DNA from: CALIZF01 sp046292445
Lineage (GTDB): Bacteria > Pseudomonadota > Alphaproteobacteria > Rhodobacterales > Rhodobacteraceae
Direction: 5' to 3'
NCBI GenBank assembly: GCA_046292445.1
Contig: JBKBQT010000009.1
Span: 1 to 64,000, forward strand
DNA length: 64,000 nucleotides
Every line of letters starts with the position of its first letter. Position 1 is the first letter of the stretch. The notes beneath the pieces are model-generated. The model saw only the letters and a program-made list of their open reading frames with translations. It was not told the origin of the DNA and made no database searches. Below are positions 1-7,876 of the stretch, piece by piece. Position numbers and translations under genes: made by a program.

Positions 1-919
1 CGGCCCCGCGGGCGGCGACGGCCGCCCAGGCGGCGCGCGCCGCCTCGGGCACCGCGAAGGGCGGCAGCGTCCAGCCGGCGGCCGCGCGCGCTGCCGCGAT
101 CTCGGCTTCGCCGAGCGGGGCGCCGTGCACATGGTGGCTGCCCGCCTTGGTCGGCGCGCCCTTGCCGATCACCGTGCGGCAGGCGATCAGCGAGGGGCGC
201 GGATCGGCCTGCGCCGCGCCGATCGCCTCGGCCACCGCGTCGCGGTCGTGCCCGTCCACCCGCTGCGTGTGCCAGCCGGCGGCAGCGAAGCGCGCAAGCT
301 GGTCGGTCGAGGTGGACAGCGATGTCTCGCCGTCGATGGTGATGCGGTTGTCGTCCCAGAGCACCGTCAGCCGCCCGAGCCGCAGGTGCCCGGCAAGGTC
401 GATGGCCTCGTGGCTGATCCCCTCCATCAGGCACCCGTCGCCCGCGATCACCCAGGTCCGGTGATCGACGAGGTCGTCGCCGAAACGTGCCTGCGCCATG
501 CGCTCGGCCAGCGCCATGCCGACCGCGGTCGCGATGCCCTGCCCGAGCGGGCCGGTCGTCGTCTCGACCCCCAGCGTATGGCCATATTCGGGATGTCCTG
601 CCGTGGTCGATCCGAGCTGGCGGAAGGCGCGCAACTGATCGGCGCCCATGTCGGCATAGCCGAGCAGGTGGTTGACCGCGTAAAGCAGCATCGAGCCATG
701 CCCGGCCGACAGCACGAAGCGGTCACGGTCCGGCCAGGCCGGATCGGCCGGGTCGAGGGTGATATGGCGGTTGAACAGCACCGACGCCACATCCGCCATG
801 CCCATCGGCATGCCCGGATGGCCCGAATTGGCGGCCTGCACGGCATCCATCGCCAGAAAGCGGATGCAGTCGGCCATCAGCGCCTCGGGATCGGGCGCCG
901 CAGAGATGTGGGTGTTCAT
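1..919 (-). CDS. cbbT: Transketolase, N-terminal part (runs off the left edge)
   Basis: Thiamine-diphosphate enzyme that moves two-carbon ketol units in the Calvin and pentose phosphate pathways. Only the first 306 residues lie in the window, against about 660 in the family. Visible landmarks are the SGHPG motif (residues 32-36) and the ThDP/metal motif from GDGCLMEG (160-167) to DDN (189-191). ATG start with GGGAGG five bases upstream. It begins 11 bp after the phosphoribulokinase stop, so it is the third gene of a cbbF-cbbP-cbbT operon. The operon context is why I use the cbbT rather than tktA name. Confidence 0.95.
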   Translation of the reverse strand, partial: MNTHISAAPDPEALMADCIRFLAMDAVQAANSGHPGMPMGMADVASVLFNRHITLDPADPAWPDRDRFVLSAGHGSMLLYAVNHLLGYADMGADQLRAFRQLGSTTAGHPEYGHTLGVETTTGPLGQGIATAVGMALAERMAQARFGDDLVDHRTWVIAGDGCLMEGISHEAIDLAGHLRLGRLTVLWDDNRITIDGETSLSTSTDQLARFAAAGWHTQRVDGHDRDAVAEAIGAAQADPRPSLIACRTVIGKGAPTKAGSHHVHGAPLGEAEIAAARAAAGWTLPPFAVPEAARAAWAAVAARGA

Positions 920-930
920 GGCGGCCTCCC

Positions 931-1803
931 TCAGGCCCGGCGGGCGTTGTCCACGAGACGGAAGATCATCGGCGTCAGGATCAGCTGCATCGCGAGGTCG
1001 AGCTTGCCGCCCGGGATCACGATGGAATTGGCCCGCGTCATCCAGGAGTTCTGGATCATCGAGGTCAGGTAGGGGAAATCGATCCCCCGCGGGTTCTTGA
1101 ACCGGATCACGACGAGGCTTTCGTCGGCGGTCGGGATCCAGCGGGCCACGAAGGGGTTCGACGTGTCCACCACCGGCACGCGCTGGAAATTGATGTCGGT
1201 TTCCGAGAACTGCGGGCAGATGCAGTGCACATAGGCATTCATGCGCCGCAGGATCGTGTCGGTCACCGCCTCGGTCGAATAACCGCGCTGCGCCCGGTCG
1301 CGGTGTATCTTCTGGATCCATTCGAGGTTGATGACCGGCACCACCCCGATCTTGAGGTCGGCGTGATCGGCGATGCGGATGTCGTCGGTGCGCACCGCGC
1401 CGTGCAGGCCCTCGTAGAACAGAAGGTCGCTGGGGTGCTCGAAGTCGGCCCATTCGGTGAAGTGCCCCGGCGGCACGCCATAGCGCTCGGCCTCCTGCGC
1501 GTCGTGCACATAGTGGCGCGTCCGGCCGCGTCCGGTGGTGCCATAATCGCGGAACACGCGTTCGAGTTCGTGCAGCTCGTTGGCATCGTAGCTGAAGTGG
1601 CTGAAGCCGAAGTCGCCCTCGGCATAGCGCCGCTCGAGTTCGGCCTTCATGTCGGCGCGGTTGTAGCGATGGAAGGCATCGCCCTCGATCGACACCGCCT
1701 TGACGCCCTCGCGGCGGAAGATCTGGTCGAAGGTGTTCTTGACCGTCGTGGTGCCGGCGCCGGAGCTGCCCGTGACAGCGATGATGGGATGTTTGCGGCT
1801 CAC
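931..1803 (-). CDS. cbbP: Phosphoribulokinase
   Basis: ATP-dependent phosphorylation of ribulose 5-phosphate to ribulose 1,5-bisphosphate, the committed Calvin-cycle step supplying RuBisCO. 290 residues, the usual length of the octameric proteobacterial type. Walker A loop GSSGAGTTT lies at residues 12-20. I chose the GTG at 1801-1803, because it overlaps the fructose bisphosphatase stop by 4 bp (GTGA) and puts the P-loop at the usual distance from the N terminus. An upstream extension in this frame would only read through cbbF. RuBisCO itself is not in the window; it may lie past the left edge. Confidence 0.96.
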   Translation of the reverse strand: MSRKHPIIAVTGSSGAGTTTVKNTFDQIFRREGVKAVSIEGDAFHRYNRADMKAELERRYAEGDFGFSHFSYDANELHELERVFRDYGTTGRGRTRHYVHDAQEAERYGVPPGHFTEWADFEHPSDLLFYEGLHGAVRTDDIRIADHADLKIGVVPVINLEWIQKIHRDRAQRGYSTEAVTDTILRRMNAYVHCICPQFSETDINFQRVPVVDTSNPFVARWIPTADESLVVIRFKNPRGIDFPYLTSMIQNSWMTRANSIVIPGGKLDLAMQLILTPMIFRLVDNARRA

Positions 1804-2825
1804 CTTGCGCCCTCCACGCTGAACAGGCCGCGCTTGCCGAAGAGCGGCGACACCTCGGTATCGGGAAGGTCGTGATAGGCCGCCACGCGCGCCACCTTCT
1901 CGGCCGAACCGAAGACGAAAGGTGTGCGGGCATGAAGGCCTTCGGGCACCTGGCCGAGGATGCGCGTGCGCCCGTCGGTCGCGCTGCCGCCGGCCTGTTC
2001 GACGATCATCGCGATTGGCGCGCATTCATAGACCATCCGCAGCCGCCCGTGTTCGTAGCCGCGCCGCGAATCCGCCGGGTAGAGGAAGATCCCGCCCCGC
2101 ATCAGGATACGGTGCGTCTCGGCCACCAGCGAGGCGACCCAGCGCATGTTGAAGTTGCGCCCCCGCGGCCCGTCCTCGCCGGCGACGAGATCATCGACAT
2201 AGGCCCGGATCGGCCGCGACCAGACCCGATAGTTCGAGGCGTTGATGGCGAATTCGGTCGCCGCAGGGGCGATCCGCAGCGTCTGGGCGATGCTGGGCCA
2301 CCGGCCCGATACCGGATCGTGCAGAAAGGCCGCTACCCCGGCCCCGAGCGTGAGCACGAGGATCGTCTGCGGCCCGTAGATCACATAGCCCGCCGCGATC
2401 TGTTCCGAGCCCGGCCGCAGGAACGTTGCCTCTGCGCTCTCCCGCGCCGGGCGGATCGAAAAGATCGTGCCGATCGACACGTTCACCTCGATGTTGGACG
2501 ATCCGTCGAGCGGGTCGATCGCCACCGCAAGGGGCGCGGCCGGGTCGAGCTCCTGCGCCGCGTCGGTCTCCTCGCTCGCCAGCCAGCGCACCGGGGTGTC
2601 GCGCAGCGCCGCGGCGAAGGCCGCATCGGCGATCACATCGAGCGCCTTCTGCATGTCGCCGTCGGGGTTGGCTCCGACCGCGTCGCCCAAGGCGCCATCG
2701 AGCGGCCCGCGGGCGATGCGCCGGGACAGCGTCCCGGCGACCGTGGCGATGGCTTCGACAACCACGGCGACCCCGGCCTCGGCCGCTGTCGCCAGATGGT
2801 CTGTCAGATCCCGCTGCTCTGCCAT
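1800..2825 (-). CDS. cbbF: Fructose-1,6-bisphosphatase class I
   Basis: Hydrolyses fructose 1,6-bisphosphate (and in autotrophs often sedoheptulose 1,7-bisphosphate) in the Calvin cycle. 341 residues. Metal-site motifs are SEETD (84-88) and DPLDGSSN (104-111); the C-terminal active-site signature GRLRMVYECAPIA is present. ATG start preceded by a run of nine G then AGCT, a strong though unusual purine-rich ribosome site. First gene of the cbbF-P-T operon, transcribed away from cbbR. Confidence 0.96.
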   Translation of the reverse strand: MAEQRDLTDHLATAAEAGVAVVVEAIATVAGTLSRRIARGPLDGALGDAVGANPDGDMQKALDVIADAAFAAALRDTPVRWLASEETDAAQELDPAAPLAVAIDPLDGSSNIEVNVSIGTIFSIRPARESAEATFLRPGSEQIAAGYVIYGPQTILVLTLGAGVAAFLHDPVSGRWPSIAQTLRIAPAATEFAINASNYRVWSRPIRAYVDDLVAGEDGPRGRNFNMRWVASLVAETHRILMRGGIFLYPADSRRGYEHGRLRMVYECAPIAMIVEQAGGSATDGRTRILGQVPEGLHARTPFVFGSAEKVARVAAYHDLPDTEVSPLFGKRGLFSVEGAR

Positions 2826-2931
2826 AGCTCCCCCCCCCACAGCCTGAACACATCTCGGTTCTTGCATCTTTCTTGCGCCCAAACCGCAGAAAAGGAAATT
2901 GAAGAATTTCTCTGCTGCGTTAAAGAAAGCT
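2826..2931. promoter_or_regulatory. Divergent cbbF / cbbR control region
   Basis: The 106 bp between the divergent cbbF and cbbR starts are clearly more AT-rich than their surroundings. They contain a perfect inverted repeat GAAATT-N4-AATTTC at 2895-2910. CbbR proteins bind such divergent regions and activate the cbb operon, so this is the expected CbbR operator zone. The assignment of this particular repeat as the CbbR site is my inference. Confidence 0.6.
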
Positions 2932-3894
2932 ATGCGCCACTTCGAGACGATCACGATCAAGCAGCTCCGCGGTCTGGCCGCCGTGGTCGATCAGGGTGGG
3001 GTGACGGCGGCGGCCGAGGTTCTGGGCCTGACGCCGCCGGCGGTATCCACGCAGTTGCGAACGCTTGAGGCCAATATCGGCACGCCGGTCCTGCGCCGCG
3101 ATGAGGCGGGGCGGATGGTGCCGACCGCGGCAGGGGTGCAGGTGCTGGCGACCGCCCGGCGCGTATTCCGCGCGCTCGACGATTGCCGCGGTCAACTCAA
3201 GGCCTTGCGTAGCGGCGCGGCGGGCATGGCGACGCTCGGCGTGGTGAGCACGGGCAAGTATTTCGCCCCCCGCATCGTCGCGCTGGCGCGCCGCGTGATG
3301 CCGCAGGTGACGATCGCGCTGCGGATCGGCAACCGCGAGGAAACGGTGGCCGCGCTGGCCGAGGGCGCGATCGACCTTGCGGTGATGGGCCGCCCGCCCG
3401 CGGGCCAAGCGGTCGAGGCGGCGCCCCTCGGCCCGCATCCTTACGTGATGATCGTCGCGCCCGATCACCCGCTCGCGGGTGCCTGCGACGTGCCGCCGCA
3501 GGCGATCCTCGGCGAGATGTTCCTGCAGCGCGAGGCGGGATCGGGATCGCGCCTGCTGGTCGAGCGGTTCCTCGAGGAGATCGGCTCGGGCCATGGGTTC
3601 GAGACGCTGGAATTCGCGTCGAACGAGACGATCAAGCAGGGGGTGATCGCCGGCCTCGGCGTGGCGATCATCTCGGCTCACACCGTCGTCGGCGAAATCG
3701 AGACGGGGCGGCTGGCGCTGGTCGGCCTGCGCGGCCTGCCGGTGGCGCGGCAGTGGTATGTCGTCTCGGCCGCAGGGCGCGAGCGCTCGCCGACCGCCGC
3801 CGCGGTCGCGCGGTTCCTGTTCGAGCAGCGCGATGCCTATCTGCCGCGGTTCGTCTGGCCCTTTGCGGCGCCGGATGGCCCGAGCGAAGGCTGA
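2932..3894 (+). CDS. cbbR: LysR-type regulator CbbR
   Basis: Transcriptional activator of the cbb operon. 320 residues from the ATG at 2932; a TTG at 2899 is in frame but lies inside the inverted repeat and would add only 11 atypical residues. The N-terminal winged helix-turn-helix spans about residues 9-66 (TIKQLRGLAAVVDQGG, then AAEVLGLTPPAVSTQLRTLE). The C-terminal two-lobed effector domain spans about 90-300. The divergent placement against cbbF is the canonical CbbR arrangement and is the main reason for the name. Confidence 0.9.
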   Translation: MRHFETITIKQLRGLAAVVDQGGVTAAAEVLGLTPPAVSTQLRTLEANIGTPVLRRDEAGRMVPTAAGVQVLATARRVFRALDDCRGQLKALRSGAAGMATLGVVSTGKYFAPRIVALARRVMPQVTIALRIGNREETVAALAEGAIDLAVMGRPPAGQAVEAAPLGPHPYVMIVAPDHPLAGACDVPPQAILGEMFLQREAGSGSRLLVERFLEEIGSGHGFETLEFASNETIKQGVIAGLGVAIISAHTVVGEIETGRLALVGLRGLPVARQWYVVSAAGRERSPTAAAVARFLFEQRDAYLPRFVWPFAAPDGPSEG

Positions 3895-3909
3895 TCGGCG
3901 CGGCGCCTG

Positions 3910-5196
3910 TCAGACCGTCTCGATGCGCAGCGCGACGGCCTCGCCCACGACGACCCCGGTCTCGGCAAAGGCGGCGAGGGCATGGGCAATGGCGTCCGGC
4001 GCGCAGCGGTGCGTGACGATGATGACCGGCGCTGTCGCCGCCTCGTGCCCGCGCTGGCGCATCCGGTCGATGCTGATCCCGGCATCGCCGAGGGCGGTGG
4101 CGACCTTGGCCAGGGCGCCGGGTTTGTCCACCAGTTCCATCCGAAGGTAGTAGGGCGCGGGGGCCGCCACGGCCGCCGGCTGCGCATTGGCCAGCGCGGT
4201 CGCCCGGATGCCGAAGGCCGGGTAGCGGTTGCCGCGCGCAAGGTCGATCACATCGGCCAGCACCGCGCTGGCGGTCGGGCCGGCACCTGCACCCGCGCCG
4301 CGCAGGACGATCTGCCCCGCCGCCTCGCCATCGAGCACGACCATGTTCGTGCCGCCCTGCAACTGCCCCAGCGGGCTTGCCACCGGCACGAGGCAGGGTG
4401 TCATCCGCTGTTCGAGACCCCGCCCGGTCATCTGCGCCACGCCCAGCAGCTTGATGCGGAACCCCAGTTCCCCGGCATAGCGGATATCCTCGATCCGCAC
4501 CCGCCCGATCCCCTCCATCTGCACCGCATCGAACCTGATGCGCGTGCCGAAGGCGAGCGCGGCGAGGATCGCGAGCTTGTGCGCGGCGTCGATCCCGTCC
4601 ACGTCGAGCCGCGGATCGGCCTCGAGATACCCCAGCGCGCGGGCCTCCTCGAAGACGGTGTCATAGGGCAGGCCGGCCTCTTCCATCCGGGTGAGGATGT
4701 AGTTGCAGGTGCCGTTCATCACCCCCATCACCCGGCGGATGCGGTTGCCGGCAAGCCCCTCGGCCAGCGCCTTGATCGCCGGGATGCCGCCCGCCACAGC
4801 CGCTTCGTAGCGCAGGCAGCGCCCGGCCACTTCGGCCGCCTCGGCGATGGCCTGGCCGTGATGGGCCAGCAGTGCCTTGTTCGCCGTCACCACATCCTTT
4901 CCCGCGCCGAGCGCAGCCATGACCGCGGCCCGCGCCGGGCCGTTCTCGCCGCCGATCAGCTCGACCAGCACATCGACATCGGGCCGCAGGGCCAGCGCCA
5001 CGGGATCGTCGGCCCAGGCATAGGCGCTCAGGTCGGCATCGCGGTTGCGCGTGCGGTCGCGCGCGGTGACGGCCGCGATCTCGATGCTGCGGCCGGCGCG
5101 CGCGGCGATCAGCGCGGCCTCGGCCTGCACGAGCCGCACGACACCTGCGCCGACGGTGCCAAGACCGGCGATGCCGAGACGCAGGGGGGCGGGCAT
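3910..5196 (-). CDS. hom: Homoserine dehydrogenase
   Basis: NAD(P)-dependent reduction of aspartate semialdehyde to homoserine, leading to threonine and methionine. 428 residues. Dinucleotide loop GLGTVG (11-16), the conserved NKALLAHHG stretch, MNGTCNYIL of the catalytic domain, and a C-terminal ACT domain (about 345-425) for allosteric control. Start taken at 5196 because AGG lies six bases upstream; an in-frame ATG at 5208 would add four residues. Convergent with cbbR, 15 bp apart, with no obvious terminator. Confidence 0.95.
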   Translation of the reverse strand: MPAPLRLGIAGLGTVGAGVVRLVQAEAALIAARAGRSIEIAAVTARDRTRNRDADLSAYAWADDPVALALRPDVDVLVELIGGENGPARAAVMAALGAGKDVVTANKALLAHHGQAIAEAAEVAGRCLRYEAAVAGGIPAIKALAEGLAGNRIRRVMGVMNGTCNYILTRMEEAGLPYDTVFEEARALGYLEADPRLDVDGIDAAHKLAILAALAFGTRIRFDAVQMEGIGRVRIEDIRYAGELGFRIKLLGVAQMTGRGLEQRMTPCLVPVASPLGQLQGGTNMVVLDGEAAGQIVLRGAGAGAGPTASAVLADVIDLARGNRYPAFGIRATALANAQPAAVAAPAPYYLRMELVDKPGALAKVATALGDAGISIDRMRQRGHEAATAPVIIVTHRCAPDAIAHALAAFAETGVVVGEAVALRIETV

Positions 5197-5252
5197 GGGG
5201 AACCTCATCGCTTGGATGACCGCCCGTTACCGGATCGCCCCGGCGCGCGCAA

Positions 5253-5507
5253 TCAGCCGCCCGGCGCGGGAATGCGGCGCAGCGCGGCCGCGCGCGCGGT
5301 CAGCCGCGCCGCCCGCGCCTCGACCGCCGCGGTGTCGGTGGCGGATACCGTGCCGGCCGCCTCGGCGGCCATCGCGGCATCGAGCGGCACGAGGCGCGGA
5401 TAGGGCGCCATCCGCGCCTCGGCCGTTTCGGCCTTGTCCAGCTCGGGCGGCAGCGTCGTGCAGGCCGCTAGGAAGGCGAGGGTCGCAAGGGCGGGCAGGC
5501 GGCGCAT
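5253..5507 (-). CDS. Small putative lipoprotein
   Basis: 84 residues. MRR followed by a hydrophobic stretch ending in LAFLAAC gives a type II signal peptide with lipobox LAAC at about residue 15, so the mature protein should be a lipid-anchored, Ala/Arg-rich periplasmic peptide of about 70 residues. I do not recognise a family. ATG at 5507; a TTG at 5510 also fits. It lies just upstream of hom on the same strand. Confidence 0.55.
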   Translation of the reverse strand: MRRLPALATLAFLAACTTLPPELDKAETAEARMAPYPRLVPLDAAMAAEAAGTVSATDTAAVEARAARLTARAAALRRIPAPGG

Positions 5508-5605
5508 CAACGGGCTTTCGGGGACGAGGGCAGCGGCACCCTAGGGCCCGGCCCCGCACCGGGCAAGGGACGGCTGTCCGCGAGGCGGGGATGCCGCGGC
5601 TTGAA

Positions 5606-5621
5606 CTGAACGGCCGTTCAG
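5606..5621. promoter_or_regulatory. Palindromic TetR-type operator
   Basis: Perfect 16-bp palindrome CTGAACGGCCGTTCAG ending 13 bp before the TetR-family start codon. Palindromes of the form TGAACGnnCGTTCA are typical operators of AcrR/TetR regulators, so negative autoregulation is likely. Confidence 0.7.
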
Positions 5622-5634
5622 ATAATCCTGCGCC

Positions 5635-6255
5635 ATGGCCCGCAAGACCGGATCGCATGCAGACATCACCGGCCCGAGGGTGCGCGCCGCCGCCGAGCGG
5701 CTGTTCGCCCGGCACGGCTATGCCGCCGTGTCGATGCGCCGGATCGCGGCCGAGGTCGGGGTGCAGGCCGGGGCGCTCTACCTCTACACGGCCGACAAGC
5801 AGAGCCTGCTGGCCGATCTGATGCACGGCCATCTGACCGACCTGATCGCGGCGCTCGATGCCGAGCCCCTGCCGGCGGCGCCGGCGGCGCGGCTTGCCGC
5901 CTTTGCCCGGTTTCACGTGCGGTTCCACGTGGCGCGCCCCGATGCGGTCTTCATCGCCTATATGGAATTGCGCAATCTTGCCCCCGAGAATTTCGCCGCG
6001 ATCCAGGCGCTGCGCCGGGCCTACGAGGATCGGCTGGCGGCGATCCTGCAGGCCGGGGCGGCAGCGGGCGATTTCGTGCTGGCCGACATCCGGCTGGCCA
6101 CCCGCGCGCTGATCGCGATGCTGACCGGCGTGACGACCTGGTATCGCCCTGACGGGCCGATGGGCGCCGATGCGGTGGCAGAGGCCTATGCCGCCATGGC
6201 CTGCCGTGCCGTCGGGGCAGCGGTTCCGCTCGCCACCGGCACGCAGGCAGGATAG
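5635..6255 (+). CDS. TetR/AcrR-family transcriptional regulator
   Basis: 206 residues. The N-terminal TetR helix-turn-helix (about residues 12-58) includes AAERLFARHGYAAVSMRRIA and the GVQAGALYLYTADKQSLL recognition region. The rest is a helical ligand-binding domain with no motif I can tie to a ligand. A perfect palindrome sits directly upstream, suggesting autorepression. It is followed 21 bp later by a membrane protein on the same strand, which may be co-transcribed. The ligand and any other targets are unknown. Confidence 0.88.
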   Translation: MARKTGSHADITGPRVRAAAERLFARHGYAAVSMRRIAAEVGVQAGALYLYTADKQSLLADLMHGHLTDLIAALDAEPLPAAPAARLAAFARFHVRFHVARPDAVFIAYMELRNLAPENFAAIQALRRAYEDRLAAILQAGAAAGDFVLADIRLATRALIAMLTGVTTWYRPDGPMGADAVAEAYAAMACRAVGAAVPLATGTQAG

Positions 6256-6276
6256 GCGGGTGCGGGAGGTGCGCCG

Positions 6277-6783
6277 ATGACCCATGACGACGACGACACG
6301 CTTGCGCCGGGGCGGGTGCGGGCGCGGCTCATGGCCTCGCCGCCGCGCCGGGTCATCGCGACGGCGATGATCGCGGCGCTGGGCCTGCTGATCCTCTACC
6401 TTGCCGCGACGGTGCCACCCGCATCGCTCGGATGGCGGCTGTTCCTGATTGCCTGCGGTGCGCTCTGCCTCTGGCTGGCGGTGCGGCTGTGGCGTGCGAC
6501 CGGGATCGCGCTGGAACTGACCGGCACCGAACTGCGCGAAGCGGACGGGCGCGTTCTTGCACGGCTCGAGGATATCGACAGCATCAGCCGCGGGGCCTTC
6601 GCGCTCAAGCCGTCGAACGGGTTCACGCTGGTCCTGCTGCGTCCGGCGCCGGCGGTCTGGGCGCCGGGCCTGTGGTGGCGGCTGGGGCGGCGGATCGGCG
6701 TGGGCGGCGTCACCGGGCGCTTCGACAGCCGTCGCATGGCCGATACGATCGCCGACGCCGTCGCCGCCCGCCGCAACCGCTAG
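6277..6783 (+). CDS. Two-span membrane protein with PH-like C-terminal domain
   Basis: 168 residues with a good ribosome site (GGAGGT). Two hydrophobic segments (about residues 28-47 and 52-68) are followed by a soluble domain with alternating strands (IALELTGTELREADGRVLAR, DIDSISRGAF) that reads like a bacterial PH-type domain. This resembles conserved Rhodobacterales hypotheticals; no function is known to me. It is downstream of the TetR gene and convergent with the tad genes (1 bp gap). Confidence 0.6.
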   Translation: MTHDDDDTLAPGRVRARLMASPPRRVIATAMIAALGLLILYLAATVPPASLGWRLFLIACGALCLWLAVRLWRATGIALELTGTELREADGRVLARLEDIDSISRGAFALKPSNGFTLVLLRPAPAVWAPGLWWRLGRRIGVGGVTGRFDSRRMADTIADAVAARRNR

Positions 6784-6784
6784 G

Positions 6785-7336
6785 TCACGACGTCAGCGGG
6801 ATGGGCGACAGCCAGCGCGGCCGTGTGACGATGAACTGCGTGAACACCCGCGCCTCGAGGCCAACGCGGAACAGCGGCGTGTATTCGCGCCATGTCTCGA
6901 CGATGATGACCGAATCGTCGTTGGACATCGCGGGAATTTGCGCCCGGATGTTCGCAAGCATGGCATTCGTCATCACCGGCGCGCGCACGCCGTTGGTGGA
7001 TCGCGACCACAGGACGCGAAAGGTGTCGTCCGCCTCGGTGTACCGCACGCTGGTCACGCGCATCCATGTCGGCTCGTCTGTCTGCATCATGTAGCGATAG
7101 ACGTCGTGCATTCCGTTGATATAGGCGGTGTTGATCCCCGTCATCTCGCGCGAGAGCGCATCGGTCACCGCATAGGTCGCCTTCATGTGCGCGTTGTGCG
7201 TCCTGAAGGTGTCCCAGTAGACGAAACTGGCCATCAGCGCCCATATCAGCAGCGGCAGAATCAGGACGCTCTCGACGGCGACCGCCCCCCTCGTGTCGGA
7301 GCGGAAGCGGCGCAGGGCGGCGCGGATGCGGTCCAT
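6785..7336 (-). CDS. TadE-like pilus assembly protein (third gene of operon)
   Basis: 183 residues. Short basic N terminus, then RGAVAVESVLILPLLIWALM: a TadE/pseudopilin-like region with conserved Glu in the VES stretch and one transmembrane helix, followed by an extracytoplasmic domain. TadE-like minor pilins take part in tight-adherence (Flp) pilus assembly. It starts 3 bp after the second TadE-like gene, so translation is probably coupled. Confidence 0.75.
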   Translation of the reverse strand: MDRIRAALRRFRSDTRGAVAVESVLILPLLIWALMASFVYWDTFRTHNAHMKATYAVTDALSREMTGINTAYINGMHDVYRYMMQTDEPTWMRVTSVRYTEADDTFRVLWSRSTNGVRAPVMTNAMLANIRAQIPAMSNDDSVIIVETWREYTPLFRVGLEARVFTQFIVTRPRWLSPIPLTS

Positions 7337-7339
7337 GGT

Positions 7340-7876
7340 TTACCTCGGCTCGTTCACGAAGGTGGACATCGCAAGCAACTGATACCCGCCGCTGGCATCG
7401 AGCGGCAGGCGCAAGCCCCAGGGCGTTGTCGGGAAAAGCGGGTTGAAGATCGCGCAGAGCCGCACGATCACAAGCTGGTTCGCGCCGCCCGGAATGAACG
7501 TCGTGGCCGGCTCGATGTCGGTGGTGCGGTCGATGCAGGGCTGGCGCCCGGTCGGCAGATCCCAGGTCGCGCGGCTGATGGGCCGCATTTCCAGCATCAC
7601 GTCACGGGCGCAGTTTGGCATCACGACCGTCCGCGCGCAGATGTCGGCGCGCAGCTGCGCGACAGTCGGGTTCGTGTAGCGGCCGAGGCGGAGGTCGCGC
7701 ACGACCATGTCGAGCGAGCGGTCGAGCATGGTATGCCGCACCATCAGCATGCCGGCCTCGATCGTGCAGAGCAAAAGCGTGATGAACAGCGGCAGCATGA
7801 GCGCCACCTCGATCGTCATGCTGCCGCGCTCGTCCCGCCGGAACCGGCGAAGCGCCCACATCGCGATCCGCGTCAT
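7340..7876 (-). CDS. TadE-like pilus assembly protein (second gene of operon)
   Basis: 178 residues. N-terminal RRFRRDERGSMTIEVALMLPLFITLLL carries the TadE signature, with a conserved Glu in TIEVALMLP and one membrane helix. The periplasmic domain contains several Cys (CARTVVMPNC, PCID, LCAIF) that could form disulfides. The ATG at 7876 overlaps the upstream VWA gene stop by 4 bp (ATGA), so the longer open frame upstream is not the real start. Confidence 0.78.
   Translation of the reverse strand: MTRIAMWALRRFRRDERGSMTIEVALMLPLFITLLLCTIEAGMLMVRHTMLDRSLDMVVRDLRLGRYTNPTVAQLRADICARTVVMPNCARDVMLEMRPISRATWDLPTGRQPCIDRTTDIEPATTFIPGGANQLVIVRLCAIFNPLFPTTPWGLRLPLDASGGYQLLAMSTFVNEPR

Noticed and set aside
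2827..2836. Poly-C run before cbbF as a phase-variation tract
   Set aside because: It reads as a G-rich ribosome binding region in the non-coding leader; a length change would not shift a frame, and such tracts are common in this GC-rich DNA.
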